Shown: piece after piece, positions 27,201-34,950 of the stretch
How positions within the stretch are numbered: position 1 is the stretch's first letter
Layout: each line of letters begins with the position of its first letter
Source of the DNA: Dyadobacter sediminis
Lineage (GTDB): Bacteria > Bacteroidota > Bacteroidia > Cytophagales > Spirosomataceae
Direction: 5' to 3'
Length of the DNA: 64,000 nucleotides
Assembly (NCBI RefSeq): GCF_005860765.1
Contig: NZ_VCEI01000030.1
Coordinates: 248,001 to 312,000 of the forward strand
The notes under the pieces: generated by a model
The model's database searches: none
Seen by the model: the letters and a program-made list of their open reading frames with translations, nothing else
Told to the model about the DNA's origin: nothing
Position numbers and translations under genes: made by a program

Positions 27201-27638
27201 GTTTTTAATTTCAATGTTCATGATTATTCGGACAAGGAATTGCTGGCAGCCAAAAAACGTGCTGCGACGCTCGTACGCGGTTCGGGCACTTACGTAAATC
27301 TTGATCTTGCGCAAATGGGACTTGGAGGCGATGACAGCTGGTCGCCAAGGGTTCACGAAGAATACTTGCTTCCGGCCAGAACGTATTCCTATTCTTTCCG
27401 ACTGAAAGCGGTTGACAAAACTTCGGACATTGAGCAAATATTGGGATCAAAGCTGCCTTATACCGACGGAAATGCAATTTCAGAAGCAACTGGCAGCGGA
27501 ACAGAACTGAACGAAGCCGATGATGAAACCGAAGCGGAAATCGCAGAACCCGTTAGAAAAGCAGTGGTAAAAAAAGCGCCGGTCCGTAAAAAAACAGTTA
27601 GCAACAGAAAACCTGCAAGAAAAAGGAGAAGAAGATAA
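24264..27638 (+). CDS. Secreted GH2 beta-galactosidase with basic tail
   Basis: A 1124-residue LacZ-type glycoside hydrolase family 2 enzyme hydrolysing terminal beta-galactosides. Signal peptide residues 1-26 end in GHAQ. The jelly-roll (about 80-230), immunoglobulin-like, TIM-barrel and small-chain domains are all present. Acid/base Glu487 (LGNESG) and nucleophile Glu555 (ILCEYAHGMGN) are in place, as is VNRHEFDPETGR. After the last domain there is an acidic patch and then a Lys/Arg tail (about 1090-1124: VRKAVVKKAPVRKK, RKPARKRRRR) that is not part of the family. No SusC/D or regulator genes lie next to it. Confidence 0.92.
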   Translation: MHISVRCGLFFLFYFLAGNLFYGHAQTIPEWQDPQVISINTEKPHADFIPYADEKSALAGDKNTPLVRSLNGQWKFKWASHPSRALPNFFNPGFSDGNWETIPVPSNWQVFGARQGRAYDRPIFSNIKYPFKANPPRIDADTNSVGMYRTTFSFSDDIKNKEVFLHFAGVQSACYVWLNGVAIGYHEDSMTPFEFDITQDVKTGTNHLAVQVINWSDGSYLEDQDFWRLSGIYRDVNLLILPKVILTDFSVRTSLDADYENAALKISAFVKNYSNEEIRAHQVLFTLYDAAKSIVATPVSQMVSTLAPFKEGAVRLEIPVPSPAKWNAETPYLYTLTIQLMNSDGKVLEAASQKVGFRDVKVKGGQLLVNGKAITIKGVNRHEFDPETGRVISRETMLKDIMLMKQHNINAVRTSHYPNVSEWYNLCDQYGIYVMDEANIESHELWSKNIILADNPQWKPAFMARGNAMVERDKNHPSVIIWSLGNESGMGQNFVDMADFIHLADPTRPIHYEGRKDYKPTTLSSFDIVSVMYPSTQDMIELVRKDKSRPLILCEYAHGMGNSIGNLQHYWDVIESNPTMQGGFIWDWVDQGLRLKKPDGTVYWDYFNYMDGANAGDGLINPDRIPQPELNEVKKVYQYIKIETPDTLKPGSKLITVHNRYDFQTLSNFELVWTLQENGKILGKGGTIPDLNVMASQKRQISIPYELPANLKPNAEYFLTISIQLKEAAAWAPKGFEVAWNQIPLAVPSSPVPELSLYNEKPLRITQLNSGRVMLSNQDFSVTIDKKAGMISFKNKKEEMLKDGLHASFWRVPTDNDEGGGAKSLAAQWRDAGLDSLEKTAGELQSRKISSQAYQVTQKQTLKGKKGEIKTQTVYTVFTSGDIHIRNTFVPDGEWPVFAKVGMQFEMPAAFNKMQWYGNGPHETYADRKTSGKTGLYAGTVAEQHFPYITPQENGNKTDVRWASVTNQEATGLLMISDSVFNFNVHDYSDKELLAAKKRAATLVRGSGTYVNLDLAQMGLGGDDSWSPRVHEEYLLPARTYSYSFRLKAVDKTSDIEQILGSKLPYTDGNAISEATGSGTELNEADDETEAEIAEPVRKAVVKKAPVRKKTVSNRKPARKRRRR

Positions 27639-27644
27639 ATTTCA

Positions 27645-27690
27645 CAGACTTGCCGTTCTGGAAAAGCCGGCAAGTCTGCATTATTATTTT
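27645..27690 (+). terminator. Terminator after the GH2 gene
   Basis: Perfect 11-bp stem CAGACTTGCCG (27645-27655) with CGGCAAGTCTG (27668-27678), 12-nt loop, then CATTATTATTTTTT. It overlaps the 3' end of the converging yceI gene. Confidence 0.85.
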
Positions 27691-28253
27691 TTATAAGGCG
27701 CCAGCACATACTGGCTTTTTACGCGGATAACCTGCGCGATTTTAACAAAGACAATTTCAGGAACATCAATTTTGTGATCCGCTACCGCAACATCAAAATC
27801 CGAACTTACTGTAATTTTCCCGCCTTCTATTTTCATCTTTCCTTTGATCGTCCTTTCCTTCGTCACGCCGTGAACGGTAAATTTTCCCGTAGCCGAAACA
27901 TCATACTGACCGTCTTTGGAATAGTCCGGCGCATTGTCAACCTTGCCGCTAAACGTTGCCGTCGGGTACTTTTCCGATTCTATGTAATTTTCATTGAAAT
28001 GTTCCTGCATCAGCTTGTTCGGAAAGACAAAATCCCTCATGTTCATACGGATTGCAAGTTCGTTATTGGCCGTGTTCAGGATGGCCTGCGACTTTTTGTT
28101 CTCCGCATTGATGTTTTCCAAAGGCGTTTCCGAAGAAAAACGCGTGTTGCCGGCAGTTGTCGCATACATTCCGGTTTGTGCAAATGCACGCCCGAAAGAC
28201 AAAGCGGTACTGAGCACGGTTATGATAACCATGCGAAAAAAATGCAGTTTCAT
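27684..28253 (-). CDS. YceI family periplasmic lipid-binding-like protein
   Basis: A 189-residue exported protein: signal peptide (MKLHFFRMVIITVLSTALSFGRAFAQ) followed by a lipocalin-like YceI barrel (FSSETPLENINAENKKSQA, MNMRDFVFPNKLMQEHFNENY, KYPTATFSG). YceI proteins bind long polyprenyl or similar hydrophobic molecules in the periplasm and occur near cytochrome and quinone-linked genes. It is third in a leftward group with a DUF5777 barrel and a Rieske lipoprotein, so a redox- or quinone-related role is plausible. Confidence 0.88.
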   Translation of the reverse strand: MKLHFFRMVIITVLSTALSFGRAFAQTGMYATTAGNTRFSSETPLENINAENKKSQAILNTANNELAIRMNMRDFVFPNKLMQEHFNENYIESEKYPTATFSGKVDNAPDYSKDGQYDVSATGKFTVHGVTKERTIKGKMKIEGGKITVSSDFDVAVADHKIDVPEIVFVKIAQVIRVKSQYVLAPYKK

Positions 28254-28266
28254 AGGTTGTTAATGG

Positions 28267-29157
28267 TCAGTTGGCTGCCTCTCTTTTACTCTTTTTGTCA
28301 AAGCTGAAAGTGCGGGAAATGTTGAACCCGTAGTGAATATCGCCTTTGCCCCAGCTTCCGGTCGTTTCTCCGATAAACTGCTTTTCGATCATGCCCAGCG
28401 AATTGGTAAAATGCAGCTGAAAGACATGGCCGCCGGTTTCAATATCCACGCCGAAAGACATGGAATCGTGGTATGGAGCCGTAACTGTATTTTTTTCGCG
28501 GGCCGTATAGAAATACTCCCCGTTCAGCGAAACGCGTTTGGAAAGCTTGTACCTTCCGCCGATACCCATGGCTAGCAGGATTTTCTCATCGCCTGCAATT
28601 TCCGGACGGTTGCGGTGCAGATAAGACGGCGAAAGCTGAAGAGAGAAACGTTCACCGAATTTGCGGGCAATAAGAACCTGTGCGGAATAATAGATTTTAT
28701 CCTGAAATTCCAGTTCCCTGTTCACCGTAGCAATGCCCATACCGCCGAAAAGCGTTACCGATACCGGCATATTTCTTGCGCCGGTCGATTGCTGAAGCAG
28801 CTTGTGTTTACCAAAAAAGTCATAAACCTTTTGAGACGTGCTCCGGCCGACACCAACCATAAACCGGTCTGTAATCCCGTATTCAAACCCCATTCGCATC
28901 GTCGCCTGATCCAGCCCGAAAAGCTGGTAAGCGCCCGAATTCAGCCTTCCGAAACGGTGTGAAATACGGAAATCAAGATGGTTTTTTTTCATGGTTTCGA
29001 CAGAATGGCCGTTTACAATCCTTGTGGACTTGAAAGTAGCCGTTACCGGAAATGATGCAAGACTATCCTGTTTGGACAGTTCTCCAAGCAAATCGTCCTG
29101 GGCGTAAAGAAGATTTGTGGAGCAAACAAAAGCAATTACCAGGCGGAGTAATTTCAT
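28267..29157 (-). CDS. DUF5777 family beta-barrel protein
   Basis: A 296-residue probable outer-membrane barrel: signal peptide (MKLLRLVIAFVCSTNLLYAQ), then KNHLDFRISHRFG, FGLDQATMRMGFEYG and ITDRFMVGVGRS, typical of DUF5777. Function is unknown. It lies 13 bases upstream of the yceI gene and 13 bases downstream of the Rieske gene, so all three are presumably cotranscribed. Confidence 0.85.
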   Translation of the reverse strand: MKLLRLVIAFVCSTNLLYAQDDLLGELSKQDSLASFPVTATFKSTRIVNGHSVETMKKNHLDFRISHRFGRLNSGAYQLFGLDQATMRMGFEYGITDRFMVGVGRSTSQKVYDFFGKHKLLQQSTGARNMPVSVTLFGGMGIATVNRELEFQDKIYYSAQVLIARKFGERFSLQLSPSYLHRNRPEIAGDEKILLAMGIGGRYKLSKRVSLNGEYFYTAREKNTVTAPYHDSMSFGVDIETGGHVFQLHFTNSLGMIEKQFIGETTGSWGKGDIHYGFNISRTFSFDKKSKREAAN

Positions 29158-29170
29158 GATAGAGGAGGAT

Positions 29171-29671
29171 TTAAGCGGTAACAGTCAATGTATTTCCATC
29201 TGCAGACAGCGTTGTTTTGTAAGCTTTCAGCGGTGTTGTAGCAGGGTCTTTTTTTACGGCCCCGGTCAATGTAAATTCAGACGTGTGACTTGGGCAGTAA
29301 ATATCATTCTGGTCTTTTCTGTACTGAACTTCGGCACCCTGATGCGTGCAGATTTTCGAAAGTGCTGCATAAGAACTTGCGTTTGAAAATGCCACCAGTA
29401 CATCTCCGATGATTTTATAATTGCCGGCTGTTTTCAAAGAAGAATAAGATGTGTGTGTCAAATCAACCGTAAAATTGACAGCATTGCCGGTTGTTGTTCC
29501 TGAAAGTCCGGTTCCTGAGCCAGGTTCCGGCTCCAGCTGCGGATCTGTGCTGGAACCGCAGGCAGTCATTGTAGTTCCCAGACAATAAAATGCCATTAAT
29601 GCGGAAGTGCTCAGGCCCAGGCTTTTAAGAAATTCCCCTCTTTTCATTCCTTCTTCTTTCGATGCTTTCAT
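29171..29671 (-). CDS. Rieske [2Fe-2S] lipoprotein
   Basis: A 166-residue electron-transfer protein. The cluster ligands are Cys108/His110 (CTH) and Cys126/His129 (CPSH). The N-terminus carries a Tat-like signal KRGEFLKSLG in which the usual twin Arg is Lys-Arg, followed by a lipobox TACGS (Cys38) and a Pro/Glu/Gly linker. An ATG 24 bases downstream (29647) could be the true start. No cytochrome b partner is nearby, so it is not a standard bc1 subunit; with the DUF5777 and YceI genes it forms a small redox-like operon. Confidence 0.88.
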   Translation of the reverse strand: MKASKEEGMKRGEFLKSLGLSTSALMAFYCLGTTMTACGSSTDPQLEPEPGSGTGLSGTTTGNAVNFTVDLTHTSYSSLKTAGNYKIIGDVLVAFSNASSYAALSKICTHQGAEVQYRKDQNDIYCPSHTSEFTLTGAVKKDPATTPLKAYKTTLSADGNTLTVTA

Positions 29672-29720
29672 AGTGGTTTTGGTTGGCGAGTAAAAAATAG
29701 TTGGTTAGGTATGTTATGCA

Positions 29721-31184
29721 TTATTTGAAAACGGGCGTGTAGCGAACAGAAATCCAGATTCCGGTTGTAAACAGATTGACTTTTCCATAACCCACCCTTT
29801 TGACAGGAATCCTTACATACGGCTCGGCAAGCATGGAAAGCTTTTTTGATAACCTGTACTCGTAACCTGCGGATGCATTGATATGGCTGAACAGAAACCA
29901 TCCTGTTTTGCCTTTCCATCCGGAAGGGCCATAATCATGCGGTTTATAGTTATATACGTATTTCTCTTTCTGCATGTAATAGGAAGAAGAACCCGCACCG
30001 GCAAACCATCTTGATTTTTCATTCTGAGCTAGATCGTAACGAAAATTCAAAGGCACTTCAAATATGTTACAGGTTCCGTCTACATTGTCAGGATATACTT
30101 TCGGCGGATATTTGTACGGCCAAATGTATTCTCCGGCCTTTGCATTGTATTCCTTTACACTTCTTGTAATCCCAGTTTGCAAGAAAAGCTTGTTTAACAA
30201 TGCGTACTCGATCATCAGTGAAACGGCTGAGCCGGGTTTTGAAAAATTCTTTAAACCAACTGAACTCAGATCCGGTGAATACCCGAAGCGTACCGCCCAT
30301 TTTGCCAGATCCTGCTTTCCATCAGAAACCGGCGCAGGACGTACAGAATCTGTTTTTTCCGGAATAACAACGGCAATCGGATCCGGCTTTTTCCATGACA
30401 ATCCTTTTGTACCCAGCTCTTTTACTGAAAAGGCCATTCTTGCTTCTTTATCGGCAAGTTCTGCTGTACGTTGGGCATCGGTTAAGTCGGTCTTATCACT
30501 TTTATCAGGAACCGGATTATTATTTTCCGCAACCGTATTTTCTGTAACCGTATTTGCATCTATTGTTGGCCTGCTTTTATTACCCGCTTGCAAGGCACGT
30601 GTTTTAGTCTTAGTTGCTTTACCTCCGTTTTTCAAAAAAGCCCCGTCGCCTCCTTTCCCTCTTGAGCGGTCAGGCTCTAAGTACACTCCGCCTGTCTTAG
30701 ACCGGCGCCGGGGCAATGTTTTTAATTGATCTTTCGCTGCAATTTCAGAATTCACACTTTTTGATATCAACGGTTCGCTGCCCACTTCATCCCTTTCCTC
30801 CGTTCTGCTTTCTCCCTTTGTATCAATCCCGGAAATGCGTTCATCCTTTTCAACATCCCGGCTTCCTTTCTCCGTCCCGCTTCCTCCTTTCTTCCTTTCC
30901 TCCGTATTTCCTTTCGTCCCAAATTCCCGCACATGCACCGATTCATTTACCTCCGGTTTCCGGTTCAGAGAATAAATTATAATTCCAGCCGGGATCAGTA
31001 CTGCAAGCAGTACAAACGGCCACCACTTCCGGAACCAGGCAGCCGGCGTTTTGCCGTCCTGCTTGTCCAGACGTTTTTTCAGGGTGATCCAGTCTGAAGG
31101 ATCAAATTGCGGATCAAGCTCTTCGGATGACTTTCTGAAGAGCTTGTCCAGTTCGTCATCTGGCAACTCTGTCATAATTGTCAA
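29721..31184 (-). CDS. Dual-membrane anti-sigma-like protein with outer-membrane barrel
   Basis: A 487-residue protein in three parts: a cytoplasmic N-terminus (residues 1-50, PDDELDKLFRKSSEELDP) of the kind that binds ECF sigma factors, one transmembrane helix (about 54-73, WWPFVLLAVLIPAGIIIYSL), a roughly 220-residue charged, disordered linker (75-295), and a beta-strand-rich C-terminus (about 296-487) ending in ISVRYTPVFK. The layout matches the dual membrane-spanning anti-sigma factors described in Bacteroides thetaiotaomicron. Its start overlaps the sigma-factor gene by 29 bases, so the two are translationally coupled. An ATG at codon 4 is an alternative start. Confidence 0.82.
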   Translation of the reverse strand: MTIMTELPDDELDKLFRKSSEELDPQFDPSDWITLKKRLDKQDGKTPAAWFRKWWPFVLLAVLIPAGIIIYSLNRKPEVNESVHVREFGTKGNTEERKKGGSGTEKGSRDVEKDERISGIDTKGESRTEERDEVGSEPLISKSVNSEIAAKDQLKTLPRRRSKTGGVYLEPDRSRGKGGDGAFLKNGGKATKTKTRALQAGNKSRPTIDANTVTENTVAENNNPVPDKSDKTDLTDAQRTAELADKEARMAFSVKELGTKGLSWKKPDPIAVVIPEKTDSVRPAPVSDGKQDLAKWAVRFGYSPDLSSVGLKNFSKPGSAVSLMIEYALLNKLFLQTGITRSVKEYNAKAGEYIWPYKYPPKVYPDNVDGTCNIFEVPLNFRYDLAQNEKSRWFAGAGSSSYYMQKEKYVYNYKPHDYGPSGWKGKTGWFLFSHINASAGYEYRLSKKLSMLAEPYVRIPVKRVGYGKVNLFTTGIWISVRYTPVFK

Positions 31185-31725
31185 TGTTTATTCTGGATAA
31201 CATTTCTCTGAGTTTTTCTCTTGCACGCGACAAGTTTGACTTGGACGCTCCAACCGAAATATTCAGTTGTTCTGCAATTTCTTCGTGTGTATAGCCGTCA
31301 ATAACAGATAAACTAAAAACAAGCCGGTAAGAAGGCGTCAGTTTCTGGATCAGACCGATGAGTTCCTCGTGTGAAAGTTTACTGATCACCGTTTCATCTA
31401 CGGAAACCTGATCTGCAGTTTCCACATCATCAAACACATTGTTGCGGACTTCATGCCTGTAATGGTCCAGCGCCGTATTGATCATGATCCTCGTCAGCCA
31501 CGTTTTAAATGAACGGTTGGGATCAAAGCTTTCGAGCTTTGTAAAAACCTTCATAAATCCGTCGTTGAGAATTTCCTTCGCTTCTTCCCGGTTGCGTGTA
31601 TAGCGCAGACAAATGCTCATAGCATAGCCATAAAACTGTTTATACAACAGCTCCTGACAACGACGGTTTCTCTGTAAACAGCCGTCGAGTAGTTCTTGAA
31701 GAACGGCGGAGGTATACTCGGGCAT
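31156..31725 (-). CDS. ECF RNA polymerase sigma factor
   Basis: A 189-residue sigma-70 family protein with region 2 (YAMSICLRYTRNREEAKEILNDGFMKVF) and region 4 (LTPSYRLVFSLSVIDGYTHEEIAEQL). No extra domains. It overlaps the anti-sigma-like gene by 29 bases and is probably held inactive at the inner membrane by that protein. Its regulon is unknown; genes for envelope proteins lie downstream in the same direction. Confidence 0.93.
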   Translation of the reverse strand: MPEYTSAVLQELLDGCLQRNRRCQELLYKQFYGYAMSICLRYTRNREEAKEILNDGFMKVFTKLESFDPNRSFKTWLTRIMINTALDHYRHEVRNNVFDDVETADQVSVDETVISKLSHEELIGLIQKLTPSYRLVFSLSVIDGYTHEEIAEQLNISVGASKSNLSRAREKLREMLSRINIDNYDRVAR

Positions 31726-31917
31726 GCTATTCGCTTTTTTTGACTTATACGATCATTGCAAAGCAAGGGTTGCTTGACAGCAAAGAAAATTTAATAATTT
31801 TTTACAGAATTTATTCTAAATCAATTAAGAATAAATTTACCATAATTGAAGCCGGCATAATACATTTAAAGAATATGATCTTTAAATTGGCGACAGTTAC
31901 ATCACTTCCTGTTCCCG

Positions 31918-32982
31918 ATGCATTCTGCTCCTCAGAAGCAAAGCTTTCACAGAATACCCGAACTTGATGCCTTGCGCGGACTTGCAGCGTTGAGTGTAGT
32001 GCTTTTTCATTTTTCCGGCAGTAACAAGAATTTGCTGGGCTGGGATTTCAGGTTTGGCGTTACCGGCGTTGATATTTTCTTTATGATCAGCGGATTTGTA
32101 ATATTTCTTACCATTCAGAAAATCCATCGCTGGCAGGACTTTGCCGTTTTCCGGTTTGCAAGGTTATACCCTGCTTTCTGGTGCTGCATGCTTGTAACTG
32201 CGGTTTTCATGCTGGTTTACGAACCTGAAAACCTGAGCGTCACACAATTGCTTGCCAATGCAACGATGCTGCCGGCTTATTTTTCAGAGAAAGATCTGGA
32301 CGGATCGTACTGGACCTTGCTGGTGGAAATAAATTTTTACCTCTGGATTCTTGCCGTTTATATGACCGGAACTTTAAAGCGCATTGAAGACATCGGTTTT
32401 GCTTTTATTATTCTGATCGTTGTATTTCACATTTTCTCGGAAAATGATACCAGCCTGCATCAAATTGTCGTCAGCAAAGTCCAGCTTGCAAATCACTTTC
32501 CGCTGTTTTATTCCGGCATTCTATTTTATCAGCTTTTTAAAGGTCAGAAGACAGTTAAAAACATTCTTTTGATGGTTTTCAGCTTATTGGCTTCTTTTTA
32601 TCTGCACAGCAAAGGCGGCAAGTCCATGTATTATATTTCAGCTGTGGAGCACTGTTTTATGCTTGTTTTTTACCATGCTGTTTTCACCTTGTTTATTTAC
32701 GGGAAGCTGCGTTTTCTGGATAAGATGCCGCTTATTCAGCTTGGGAAAATTTCCTATTGCCTTTACCTGATCCATCAATATGCCGGCTTGCAACTGATTG
32801 CAACTTTTACGGAAGTCCTGCATTTCAATATCTATACGGCCATCGTTCTGGCGCTTGGCCTTGCCGTTTTGCTTGCATATTTTGCAAATACCTTTGTTGA
32901 AATTCCTGCTAATGAGCTGATCCGGAACTGGTATAAAAACCGGCGCAGTGAAAGGCTGCATGCAAACAGGACCGTTGCATAA
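31918..32982 (+). CDS. Acyltransferase 3 family membrane protein
   Basis: A 354-residue polytopic membrane O-acyltransferase. The catalytic-region signature RIPELDALRGLAALSVVLFHF is near the N-terminus (with the essential His), followed by about ten hydrophobic segments. These enzymes acetylate or acylate surface polysaccharides, lipids or peptidoglycan. No glycan gene cluster is nearby. The start at 31918 precedes the motif by about 11 residues. Confidence 0.87.
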   Translation: MHSAPQKQSFHRIPELDALRGLAALSVVLFHFSGSNKNLLGWDFRFGVTGVDIFFMISGFVIFLTIQKIHRWQDFAVFRFARLYPAFWCCMLVTAVFMLVYEPENLSVTQLLANATMLPAYFSEKDLDGSYWTLLVEINFYLWILAVYMTGTLKRIEDIGFAFIILIVVFHIFSENDTSLHQIVVSKVQLANHFPLFYSGILFYQLFKGQKTVKNILLMVFSLLASFYLHSKGGKSMYYISAVEHCFMLVFYHAVFTLFIYGKLRFLDKMPLIQLGKISYCLYLIHQYAGLQLIATFTEVLHFNIYTAIVLALGLAVLLAYFANTFVEIPANELIRNWYKNRRSERLHANRTVA

Positions 32983-33138
32983 CGGCATTTTCAGATTCCG
33001 GTAAATGCACTTTCATTCTCGGAGGATTTTCCGCCTTGTACCGCAGCATCACATACTTGATAATATTAGTTACTTTTGCTGCCTGATATGAAAAGCGAAT
33101 AGCCCGCAAAACGGCTAAATGCACTATACTGATTTGTA

Positions 33139-34950
33139 ATGGCTGACCGCAACGACAATACTGACCAACCTTCTCCTTTTGCTGTAAGGAAAATCAGCTG
33201 GCAAGGGCTTAAAACGACGCTGGACCTTTTCCGGTACTTGAAACCATACCGCGTTACTTTTTTCATCGGACTTGTTTTTCTGGCGCTTTCCACTGGTACT
33301 TCGCTGGCTTTCCCCAAACTTATCGGAAGCATTATTGAAGTCATTGAAGGAAAATCAAAATATACGATTAACCAGATTACGCTGTTCCTTTTTTTCATCC
33401 TGATTTGTCAGGCCATATTTTCCTACTTCCGCATTTATCTTTTCACCAAGGTAAGCGAGCTGGCCATGACCAATATCCGGTCCGATGTTTTTACCAAAAT
33501 CATTACGCTGCCCATTGCATTCCTGGAACAGCGGCGGGTCGGTGAACTCACAAGCAGGATTACTTCGGACGTTTCGCAGCTGCAAGGTTTGTTATCTTTT
33601 ACGCTTGCCGAGGTTTTCCGGCAGATTGCTACATTGGTTATCGGCATTTCCATTCTTTTTTACACTTCCTGGAAGCTGACGCTGTTTATGCTTGCCACTT
33701 TCCCGGTTCTGGTGATTGCATCCGTATTTTTCGGGCGGCATATGCGCAGGCTTTCCAGAAAAGCGCAGGACGAACTGGCCGCGGCAAATGTCGTGGTGGA
33801 AGAGACATTGCAGTCCGTTCATGTTGTAAAAGCATTCACCAATGAGCCGCTGGAAGTAAATCGTTACAAAACCATTTTGAAAAGAGTTGTAGACCTTTCA
33901 CTTTATGCGGCCACTTTCCGCGGCGGGTTCGTTTCTTTTATCATTTTTGCGCTTTTTGGCGGGATCGTCGGTGTGATCTGGTATGGCGCAGGTTTGGTTC
34001 AGGCGGGCGAATTCGGGCTCTCAGACCTTTTTACATTTATCCTTTACACAACATTTATCGGCGCTTCCATCAGCGGAATGGGCGACTTGTATGCGCAGAT
34101 CAACAAAACAATCGGTGCTTCGGAAAGAATTTTTGAAATCCTGGAAGAAACGCCGGAATTAACGCTGGAATCTGCAGAGAATGCTGTTGCAAGTCCGATT
34201 TCAGGACAAATCGTTTACAAGGACGTTCACTTTTCCTATCCTTCCAGAAAAGACCTTCCGGTTTTGAAAGGGATTTCACTTCAGATCAATGCAGGTGAAA
34301 AAATTGCGCTTGTCGGGTACAGCGGCGCAGGAAAATCAACGATTGTACAATTGCTGATGCGGTTTTATGATTATCAGTCCGGAGAAATCAGGATCGACGG
34401 AAAGTTGCTTCATACGTACGGACTTTCGGAATTGCGTAAAAACATTGCGATTGTTCCGCAGGAAGTAATGCTTTTTGGCGGCACGATTTACGAAAACATC
34501 GCTTACGGAAAGCCCGCTGCTTCCCGCGATGAAATTTATGACGCAGCAAAAAGAGCTTATGCGCTTGAATTCATTGATTCATTTCCTGAAAAATTTGAAA
34601 CGATTGTCGGCGAGCGCGGTGTAAAACTGTCCGGAGGCCAGCGCCAGCGCATTGCCATTGCAAGGGCTATTCTGAAAAACCCGAAAATCCTGATACTCGA
34701 CGAAGCTACCAGTTCGCTGGATGCAGAATCGGAAAAACTCGTTCAGATTGCGCTGGATGAACTGATGAAAAACCGTACAACCATTGTCATTGCACACCGG
34801 CTGGCCACAATCCGTAAAGTGGATATGATTTATGTAATCCGCGAAGGCCGTATTGCCGAATCGGGTTCGCATCAGGAACTGACGGTTCTGGACAACGGCC
34901 TTTATGCCAATCTTATTAAATTACAGTTTGAAAACGCTGAAACCAATTAA
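33139..34950 (+). CDS. MsbA-like ABC exporter (fused permease-ATPase)
   Basis: A 603-residue half-transporter acting as a homodimer: six transmembrane helices (about 40-310) then an ATPase domain with Walker A GYSGAGKST, signature LSGGQRQRIA, and ILDEATSSLD. Similar to lipid or lipid A exporters of Bacteroidota, but substrate cannot be fixed from sequence. Its stop overlaps the start of the MutS-like gene by one base (TAATGG), so the pair is translationally coupled. Confidence 0.9.
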   Translation: MADRNDNTDQPSPFAVRKISWQGLKTTLDLFRYLKPYRVTFFIGLVFLALSTGTSLAFPKLIGSIIEVIEGKSKYTINQITLFLFFILICQAIFSYFRIYLFTKVSELAMTNIRSDVFTKIITLPIAFLEQRRVGELTSRITSDVSQLQGLLSFTLAEVFRQIATLVIGISILFYTSWKLTLFMLATFPVLVIASVFFGRHMRRLSRKAQDELAAANVVVEETLQSVHVVKAFTNEPLEVNRYKTILKRVVDLSLYAATFRGGFVSFIIFALFGGIVGVIWYGAGLVQAGEFGLSDLFTFILYTTFIGASISGMGDLYAQINKTIGASERIFEILEETPELTLESAENAVASPISGQIVYKDVHFSYPSRKDLPVLKGISLQINAGEKIALVGYSGAGKSTIVQLLMRFYDYQSGEIRIDGKLLHTYGLSELRKNIAIVPQEVMLFGGTIYENIAYGKPAASRDEIYDAAKRAYALEFIDSFPEKFETIVGERGVKLSGGQRQRIAIARAILKNPKILILDEATSSLDAESEKLVQIALDELMKNRTTIVIAHRLATIRKVDMIYVIREGRIAESGSHQELTVLDNGLYANLIKLQFENAETN

